Below are positions 7,562 through 16,500 of a stretch of DNA of 37,869 nucleotides, piece after piece. This DNA is from a virus, in the IMG/VR virus record IMGVR_UViG_3300032011_000041, positions 1 through 37,869 of that record. One strand, 5' to 3'. The notes under the pieces were generated by a model, which was not told where the DNA came from, searched no databases, and worked only from the letters and a program-made list of their open reading frames with translations. The translations under genes and the position numbers were made by a program. Every line of letters begins with the position of its first letter. Within the stretch, counting starts at the first letter, position 1.

Positions 7562-10072
7562 ATGACACCGGATGTTGCGACTTCCGTAGCTAATCAAGCT
7601 AATGCTAAAACTCTACGGAAGGAGCTTCATCCGGCTGTCGTTCTTGGCTACTTTAAATGTCAGCCAGCGATAGTCGGGAAGCTCAGGCTTTCGTACTGCT
7701 CGCCGTTCAGAGAGGACTCTAACCCTTCGTTAGATGTCTTCCGTAATCAACGTGATGAATGGCGTGTTGGAGATTTTGCTGAAGGTTTTCAAGGTTCAGC
7801 GATTGATTTAATAATGCGTTTTAAACCTGATTGGTCTACGGATCAAGCTATGGATTTAGCTAGGGTTTTGTATGCTACACAACTTACATCGGATGTGGAT
7901 TACACAGCACCTGAGGTAATGGGCCGTGAGTTTCATTGGCCTAACCCAAAGCACGATGATCGCTCTGCGAGGATATGGCACTACCATTACTCGAAGTCTC
8001 ATCCTTGTTTGCCTCCTGTCGGGTTTCTTCGTTCGGAGTTTGCTGTGCATATCATGCCTAATGAGATGGTCTTTGCGCCTTATTACGATAAGTACGGAAA
8101 CATTATTGGTTATAAAACTCTTTCTCGTAGTGGAGGTAAGCGTGCTGGGGTAGGTTCTAAGATGGCTTTGTACGCTACTCGTGATGCTTTGCGTAGGCTT
8201 GAAATCATTGATGGCCCTATCATTATGTGTGAAGGTGAATCAGATACTTGGGTCATGGAATATTTGTATGGCTCTGACTACGTTGTTGTAGGATTTCCCG
8301 GCGCTAATCAAAATGTTCAAGAAATTCTAGGCGTTTACGACAGTGATGTTTGGCTTGAACGTGACGTTAGTATCGTCTTTGACGGTGATGCTGCTGGTAC
8401 TTCTGGCAGATTTCAGGTTGCGGATTGGCTGCATCAGCGTGGAGCTTGCGTTACATTAACTCCTCTCCCTGATGATAAAGATGTAGCTGATATGCAAGAA
8501 GAAGACATACGTGATTTGTTTGATAAGTGGCAGATGCCTTTTGGTGAAGCACAGAAGGTGACTCGTGTTGGTAATATTTATCGACGGCTTACAAACGATA
8601 ACGCTCAGGGTGCTGAGCTTACGAATTGGGCTATTGATATTGATAGGTTTCTTATAGGAGAAACTGAAGATGCGTGGGCGATTGAAGGTACGTTGGCTCC
8701 AACTGGAAGAAAAGTTCATTTAACTTCCTTGGAGTTTAGGTCAGTTCAAAAACTTATAGATTGGTCCCAAAGGCAAGCACGGCAATTCTTTGGCAACACT
8801 ACTGATGCACAAAAATTGGGCTCTTATCTACTTGATCAAGCTACAATGAAACCTGTGGGTAGAATGACTTCACGTGTTGGACTTCATCGTGGTGATTTTG
8901 TCTGGTCTAACGGAAGCATAGGAGATCAATCTTGGAAGTACATTCCTAAAGACTCAGGTTTACATCTTAACGATAGCCACACCGCTTTGCCTCCACAAAC
9001 CTCTCAAAAAGCTTTTGAAAGTCTTAGGAAGTTAACCGAGCTTCACCTGCCGGAAGTCACCATGCCTATTCTTTCTTGGCTTGCTACAACCCCATTGCGT
9101 ACTCTCTTTAAGGAGTACCCAATACTTCATTTGTCTGGTACTAGTGGCTGTGGCAAAACAACCTTGACTCATACTTTAGTCTACATATTTTCTGGCTCTA
9201 AGATAAATTCTAATTTGACTACGACAACACCGTATGCTATCTCCGCTCACTTTATGGCATCCAATGGTTTCCCTATATGGTTTGATGAGTACCGGCCCGG
9301 CGCTAGAGATGATGCAAAAAAGACGCTTGACCAGCTACTTCGTGATACATACACTGGTCAAATATCTACAAAAGGATCGATGAGTTCCAATAGAGCTGAA
9401 GTTACACAAATACTTACTGACACTCCTGTCATTGTAACTGGCGAAGATACGCTTTCAGAAAAATCCCATATAGATAGATCGGTCTTGATCAATATCCCTA
9501 TGGAGGGGAAGAACTCTGGCGCTTTAAACTACTTCGACTTTGAATCACCCATTGGCTATAACTACCTATCTTGGCTTCATAGAAACTATTTAACTTATGA
9601 CGTTAAGCTACCAGAAATCGACCTTCCCAACGACATCGAGGGAAGACAACGAAACAACTTTAAAATATTACAGTTAGGTTACAACCTTTTGTCTGATTAT
9701 GTGAATGAACTCAAAGAAGAATTGAGTTTTGATTGGCAGCTTCCACCCAAGTCATGGGATTTAATTCTTACTGACGCACGGACAGCTAAAGATGAGAACC
9801 CCATAGTAGAACTTATACGTTGGGCTTATGAATCTGATGAGAAAGCTGTCTTTCCTTTGGAAGATGATACTAAGATAGGGATCTCTACTGTTGAACTTAT
9901 GAGAGTACAGAATGCTCCTTGGGGCCCTAGACTGCCGTTGCCTTTTGAAAAGCACACAGCTTTTGGTAGATGGTTAGAAGATCATTTAGGTGCATCAAAA
10001 GAAAGAGTGTTTTATAATGGTAAACAACGTAGAGTTTATGTCGTCGATTACGAAAAGGTAATTATGCAATGA
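7562..10072 (+). CDS. Primase-helicase (TOPRIM plus P-loop ATPase)
   Basis: An 836-residue replication protein. The N-terminal part resembles a CHC2-type primase zinc domain ('SYCSPFREDSNPSL', residues about 46-60), but the usual second cysteine and histidine are absent, so zinc binding is doubtful. A TOPRIM domain follows: 'MCEGESDTW' near 222 and 'VFDGDAAGT' near 272. The C-terminal half carries Walker A 'LSGTSGCGKTTL' near 526 and 'IWFDEYRP' near 573 as a Walker B-like element, recalling DUF927-type helicases. It would prime and unwind at the fork. ATG 7562 follows AGGGGGATAGGT. The stop overlaps the next start (ATGA). Confidence 0.85.
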   Translation: MTPDVATSVANQANAKTLRKELHPAVVLGYFKCQPAIVGKLRLSYCSPFREDSNPSLDVFRNQRDEWRVGDFAEGFQGSAIDLIMRFKPDWSTDQAMDLARVLYATQLTSDVDYTAPEVMGREFHWPNPKHDDRSARIWHYHYSKSHPCLPPVGFLRSEFAVHIMPNEMVFAPYYDKYGNIIGYKTLSRSGGKRAGVGSKMALYATRDALRRLEIIDGPIIMCEGESDTWVMEYLYGSDYVVVGFPGANQNVQEILGVYDSDVWLERDVSIVFDGDAAGTSGRFQVADWLHQRGACVTLTPLPDDKDVADMQEEDIRDLFDKWQMPFGEAQKVTRVGNIYRRLTNDNAQGAELTNWAIDIDRFLIGETEDAWAIEGTLAPTGRKVHLTSLEFRSVQKLIDWSQRQARQFFGNTTDAQKLGSYLLDQATMKPVGRMTSRVGLHRGDFVWSNGSIGDQSWKYIPKDSGLHLNDSHTALPPQTSQKAFESLRKLTELHLPEVTMPILSWLATTPLRTLFKEYPILHLSGTSGCGKTTLTHTLVYIFSGSKINSNLTTTTPYAISAHFMASNGFPIWFDEYRPGARDDAKKTLDQLLRDTYTGQISTKGSMSSNRAEVTQILTDTPVIVTGEDTLSEKSHIDRSVLINIPMEGKNSGALNYFDFESPIGYNYLSWLHRNYLTYDVKLPEIDLPNDIEGRQRNNFKILQLGYNLLSDYVNELKEELSFDWQLPPKSWDLILTDARTAKDENPIVELIRWAYESDEKAVFPLEDDTKIGISTVELMRVQNAPWGPRLPLPFEKHTAFGRWLEDHLGASKERVFYNGKQRRVYVVDYEKVIMQ

Positions 10073-10509
10073 GTCAACCTTTATTGGATAATCCAGCTAC
10101 TCGTAGTAATTTATTGATGGCGCTTGCCTTGGGCAAGACACGTGCTGAAGCTTGCGGAGAAGCAGGTATAAGTATGCAGACTTTACGGAGGCATGAGAAA
10201 CGTGACCCTGAGTTCGCTGATCAGATACTAGACGCTGAAGAAGCTTCTTTTGATCAGGTGGAACGACGCATGAGAGAAATGGCTATCGCTGGTGACTCTT
10301 CGATGATCAAAGAATACCGTTCTCTTAAGCGTAAACGTGAAGCTCGTGAAGCTAGGACAGCTAAACTAGAGGTTCAAACTACGCACACACATGTGCTTGA
10401 AGCTACTGATTCTATTCGGGAACTTATAGGTACGCTTAAGCAACGTAAAGAACGTGCTTTGCTTAGTGAAAACGCAGAGATAATTGAAGCTATAACGGTT
10501 GAAGACTAA
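10069..10509 (+). CDS. Helix-turn-helix protein, possibly a terminase small subunit
   Basis: A 146-residue, mainly helical protein. Residues about 14-45 form a likely helix-turn-helix ('LALGKTRAEACGEAGISMQT' then 'LRRHEKRDPEFADQI'), the pattern seen in many phage terminase small subunits and DNA-binding regulators. A strongly basic region follows (SLKRKREAREAR) and then an amphipathic helix. It is the last early gene, coupled to the primase by an ATGA overlap, and faces the late operon with a 3-base gap. TerL lies at the far end of the window, so a small-terminase role is possible only if the two work in trans. A late-gene regulator is an equal alternative. Confidence 0.6.
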   Translation: MSQPLLDNPATRSNLLMALALGKTRAEACGEAGISMQTLRRHEKRDPEFADQILDAEEASFDQVERRMREMAIAGDSSMIKEYRSLKRKREAREARTAKLEVQTTHTHVLEATDSIRELIGTLKQRKERALLSENAEIIEAITVED

Positions 10510-10512
10510 TAA

Positions 10513-13500
10513 CTATTGTCTTAAAGCGTTTACAGCGTTAGCCATTAAACTACTTGGAGGTGGTGCTCCTCCTATGCCTGCTCCCCCCTCAGGAAAACTG
10601 TACTCTGGCTGGCCCCCTGCCATTCCTGCTTGGACTGCTTGCCACGCATTAATGTCGTTCATTGATACTTGAGCTTCGGTCCTTGGATCTAAAGCTCTTG
10701 GTACTTTAGGCGCTAAAGGAAGACCTAATCTATCTAATTGAGATTGACTAAATGGTTTTGTGCCATACCATATGAAATGCTCTACATCGCTAGGCGCTAC
10801 TTGCACACCTAGCATTGCGCATATCAACATAAACTCTGCTACATCTTCGGCAACTCTTGCTCGTAATGTAGCTAACTCTTCAACGGTGAGGCTTTTATCA
10901 AAGTCAAAAATGTCATTAGGAAGCCCCAGTTGCAGACGTTTAGCTTTTGAATAACCGTCAAGGTAGTTCATCAACGCAACGTTTGGGTCCATGTTAACTT
11001 CCATAGCGTCGTTCATGTACCTTACTATTTCAGGGAGTGGTGGCCTTACCGCTTTTGCTTCTTGAGGTGTAAGCCCTGCCATTTCGACCATTAAATTAAA
11101 CCATGTTTCTGCCCTAGCTATGTTAACTTCAGCACGTTCCTCTGCTAAGAATTGATTCTCAGTAAAAGGCTGTATTCCTATAGCACGGTACTCTTCATTC
11201 GTTAACCCTCCAGCAGTACCCATAGCTATCATTAACCGCTCTTCTTTATCTAACCTAAATGATCCTTTTCTAGATTCAGGTAAAGACTCATTAACCATGT
11301 TTTCCACTAATTCTATTTGAACACGCACATCATCTAAGTGTTCTTCTGCTGTTTTATCTGGCCTGTTTGTAGCTTCAAACGGTATACCCTTGCTCTCTAA
11401 GTAGTCTCTAGTAGCAGCATTCGCCAGATCTTCTTTCGCAGCTTGAGTGTCTTTCGCAAACAACAACGTAGATACCCACCTGTCAGCCTCAGCATAGACA
11501 CCCTCCTCTCGGAGTTCCGTCATCGTAGGAAGATCCATGTCTTCTTTCTTCCAATCAGCTCGCAGCTTATCGTACTGCGCTCTCTTTGAAGCTATCAAAC
11601 GAAGTTGTTGTTCTTCATTCAAGCTATAAGTGGACCCACCAAAAAAGAAGTTAAGTGTTCTAAGTTTAAGCATGTCTTTGTCAGTGAACGCTTCTTCCAT
11701 TTGTTGATGATTAGGGACAAGCTGTAAAGGATCTTTACCAGTCCATTTAGCAACTTCACGCACAGCTTTAGGCAGCGCTGGCATAGCTGTACCTATCAGG
11801 TGGACAAGCCTATTGCCTACATCTGTGTGCATTGGAGCTTTACTGAACATGCTTTTGCCCATCATTAGTTCAACAGCAGTAGTAATACCTGATTGTGGGC
11901 CGCTAGAAAACAATCCTAATCCACCTCTAACCCTGTCAGGCAAGTTAGGTACATTAATGCTGTCAGGCATTAATGGCTTTATTGTAGTAAATGGAGTTAA
12001 CCAAGCTACTTTTTCTACAGTTTCCATTGCGCTCAGCAAAGGAGTTTCAAATCTAGCCATAACCATGTCGTTAGGGCTAAACAAATAACCTGTATCTTGC
12101 GCCCAATCTGGAAGGAATTTACCTTCAAAATCTTCTTGGAATCCAAACAATTCTTTTTGTAGATGGACTACCAATTTCTGCATAGCTAAAACACTGCCGG
12201 GAGTTGATGTTAATATTCGTGCTTGTAGAGCTGTGTTCTTACGCATCCAAGTATAGAAACGACTATAGTTCTTGAACTTTAATTCTGTGTGGGTTAGATC
12301 TGTGTAATCAAATAAGTATTGGTGGACTCTGCTTAACGCATCGCTAGGGTCCATTCCTTTTTGTATGCCGTCAATGTAAAGAGCCATACGTGAACTATCT
12401 TCGATTGTTCTACCAATAAATTTACCTGATTTGGTAGCCCAGTTATTTAAATACTTATTTGATAAACGTTTGTTATTGAAATCAAATATGCCTGTTGAAT
12501 AATCTAGATCTTGGAAGAACCCTGCGGACACGACTCCCCTCTCATGCATGTCAACCAGCATTCTTGCATCTTCATACGTAGGCTTATAGTTTGCGCTCGC
12601 TTTACCAGCTATCCCATAGGATCTAGCAGCATCAGGATCTCTTACTAAATCCATGATGGCATCTTCATAATCGAAAAGCCCTCTATTAGACATATGTTTT
12701 TTAGTAACATGATTAAGCCACTGGTACTTCATCGCATCTTTCATCCTTAAAGGATTAATCCCAGCTAAAGCACTATTAAAGATGTTGCCTATGGCGTTTC
12801 TTGCATGGAATGCAAAACCTACAAGTGGGACAGTAGCATATGTAGCCCAGCCTGTACTGAACGTATTCATTGTTTTAGCAAAACCATTTCCTAAATGCTC
12901 TCCCCTCATAGGCTTTAATATGTTTTCTGTAAGTTCGTGGTGGATATCTTTATGCACCAGCCTGTACCCATCAGCAAACTCAAGAACAAGGTAATCTCCA
13001 TCGTGTATTGTTTTAGCAATACCTTGCATGTAGCTTTCAAGGGTTTGATCAGCATCACTCATAGCAGCAAATTTTGTTTCTCCGGTTACAGGGTCAGCGT
13101 ATTCAAATTCGAAACGCTGTGTTTGCACTTTGATAGGTTCACCTACATAAGTTTCACCTGCATCACCCATCTGAACCTCTACATTTGCAGTCTCCTTTTT
13201 TGTTCTTTGGTTGACAGTTCCCTTAATGACAGAATCCCTGTCACTATACATGCCCTCTCCTAAGCTCCAATCATTAACTCGAAGTTCTTCTAAGTCATTT
13301 AACACGTCGTACATTAAACGTCTTTCATGGCTTTGATTGCTGTAACGTATCCAAGCGTCAACAGGATCAACGTCATAGAATTTTGTTACCACAAAATCTT
13401 GGAGAAACTCAGGGTCCTCTGCACTTTTTACGTGACTAGCTATGCTATTAAGAACATCGTTTATTACATCGTTAACTTCATTAATGTTTTTAGTGTTAGG

Positions 13501-16500
13501 CAAGAAAGATCTAGCGTTGAGATGCCCTGCTCTTGTTAAAGCAGATTGCATATTTTTAGCTGCCATAGCTGGAGTCAAGACACTTGGGCTAAGGCTTCCG
13601 TTAGTTGCGTCCATCTTTAAAGACTTCAAAAGGTTCGGGAAAGCTTCAACCATTTCTTCTATTTCATCGGCAGCTAACCCATGTTCTTTACCTACTTTTC
13701 TAATGTGACTAGCAACTTCATCAGGGCTTTCAATTATCTGATGGTAAAAATCACGGACATCTTGCCCAGCTTCGCCACTGAATATCTTCTCAAATTTACT
13801 TAACGTTTCATCTGACACGACTCTAGGTGTGTACGTTGAAGGATCTATCTTACCTTCTCTCATAGCAGTTATTAGATCTTCAGCGATATTAAGTTCATCT
13901 GTAGAGTAAGCATCTAGCTGCTCTACAAATCTCTGCATATCTCCAATTAGTTCATCACTGTACCCTGTAGCGTTTTGCACCTCTTCCCAAATAGCAACAC
14001 GGCCATAAATCTCTGAAAAGTTTTCATTAGGCGTTACTCTTTCTGTGATGGGATCTGTTATAGTTTCAAACTTTCTGCCTACATCAAATGTTTCTTTAGG
14101 AGGAACAGTAGATTTTTTATTGTATATATTGGGCATTGACACTTGAAGGGCTTCATCTGACGCTTTGAGGTTTATGCCCACAGAACGAACAGTAGTAATG
14201 ATATTCATAAACTGTTCTCTAGCTTTTTTCTTACCTTCCTTGCCTTTAAAGAGACCGTCAGGAGATTCTTTCATTATCTTTTCAGCTACAAAATCAGGAG
14301 CTTCACTTAAAACCTTTATCCTCATTTCATGCTCAGCTCTAGCAGAAGCTTTCCTAGCACTAGCTTGACCACGCATCCACTCTCGACTGATCTTTCCATT
14401 TTTACCAGCCAACGCTATGTAAGGTCTAAACTTTTCTAACCTTTTATTAGTAGCCCTTAACGGACTTAAGAAAGGTTTAGCAACTACATTAGCGGCTTTA
14501 TCTACAATGCTCTTACCAAGTACCGCTTCTTCGTATACGTCAACTGTCGTGCCGCCAAAAAGCTCCTCGACAGAAAGAGGCCGAACGCCTCTAGTATTTC
14601 TTACTTCAGTAAGAGGATTTCTAGCAGCTCTTGCTCTTCCTCTTAATTTAGCTGGAGACGATTCAATTAGTTCCTCTCCATACTTAGCTTCAGTTAACAT
14701 GTCTACAAGAGCTTTACCAGTATCAGTTCCGCCTTTTTTAGCAGCATGTAAGACATCTATTACTGTGTCTAAGTTATCTCTAAACAAGTCATAAGCAACT
14801 TCATCGCTTATTCTCCCTCCGAGAACAGCATCCCCTGTCAAGGCATCCATACCGACTCTATTACCAACAACACTCTCGGCAGTTTCCTGAGGCAGCCAGC
14901 TTCCTTCCCATCCTAAAGGAACATAGCTACCTACATCATCTGGCCCGAAACCTCCAACCGTATACCTAGCTGTTCCTCCTCCTTTTTCGCCCCAGACAAC
15001 GTTTCCTGAATTCCACATTTGAAGGCTCTCAGCGTCAAAAGCATCTGAGTTACGGCCTTTCCAGTCTTCAAACTTTTTAGCTCTTGCAACTAAAGAAACC
15101 CAATCTTCAGTGCCTTCTTCAGCTACGGCTCTTTCAGCATTCGACAATCTATTGGCTCTCCAAATCGACCCATCAGGACTTAGCTCATCCGTTGTAAGGT
15201 ACGCCCACTTTGGGCCCTTAGCTGTAGCTACACCTTTTTCAGTCTTGACACCATGCTCAACTCCATACCATTTGTTTTCTTTTTGGGCAGCGATAAGACG
15301 GTTGCGGTAAGCTTTAACTCCTTTAGGGTCAAGCAACCCCATGCCTAACATTTCTTGGAAGTACATGTTTTCTACGTAGGCGTCAATCTGTGCTTCCCTA
15401 ACAGCTTCATCTCCACCCTGCGGCATTCCAGTAGGACGACGACGGCCGGGCACCTCATCAGTGCCCATAATATCATCCTTATATTCTTGCCATGCTTTAG
15501 TTCTTTTATCTAACCTATTGCCCTTTGTAATTTCGACGTAAGGAGGAGTGTCTCGCAATTCTCTTTGTAAATCATTTTGCTCAATTTGAAGCCGCTCAGC
15601 TACATCACCGTCTCCCTTATCTAAAGCTTTTTGTTTACGACGGCCAATTTCTTTTATGTCGTCTTCAAGTTTCTCACGAATTTTATTTCTTTTAGAGCCA
15701 AGCCTTTCAGGTATTTCCTGTGGCTTAGTTCGATTCGTCATCGAACCAAAATTTTGCCTAGCTTCTTCTAACGGGACAGGTTGACCGTCAGGATAAAAAT
15801 TATCGAACTGTAAATTAAAAGCTGGCCCATTATTATGAAGTTCAGGCTTGTCATATTTTTTGATCCACGTAAGACCCCGTTCATCAACAAAAGTATTCCC
15901 CTTACCTATTTCATAATCCATAATGAAAACAGGCGTAGCTAAATCATCAAAATCCCTAAGATCGGGCATTGTTGCTCGCTCCAACAAAGTCAGTTGATCA
16001 ATATACTTCTCAATGCCTCGCTGTATATACAAGCCTTGATTCACATACTCTTGGTTAATTCCATGAAGCGCTTCAATCTTTTCATCTATAACATTAAGCT
16101 CTCGGTTAATCTGATCAAGTTCTGCCTGATCAGCAGCCTTTGAAGCTTGCTCAACTAAATCCCCAGACTTATTAATTAAGTTTAAAATCTCGTCATCGTT
16201 ATCTTTAATCTCTTTAAACAAAGCTGCCTGAAGTTCATCTGCAGTTTTTCCAGCAGGAGGAGCTAGCCCAACAGGATTATCCAACCATTGATCAATAGAT
16301 TGAGCTTGCTTACTCTTATCAATAACTTTAGTTCCTGCGAGAACAGGATCTGCACTCGCAGCTTCCTCCAGCAAATCATTTACTAACTTGTCAAGCCTCT
16401 CAGCTTCATCAATCCTTCCTGCCGTATGCGCTTCATCAGCTTGAGCTTTAAGATCTTCAATCGGGGATTTTCTAGGCGCATCTGCCCTAGCAAGAGTATC

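Noticed and set aside
10502-10522. Bidirectional terminator between convergent operons
   Set aside because: Only a five-pair stem with weak inner pairing and no T-run; too weak to annotate.
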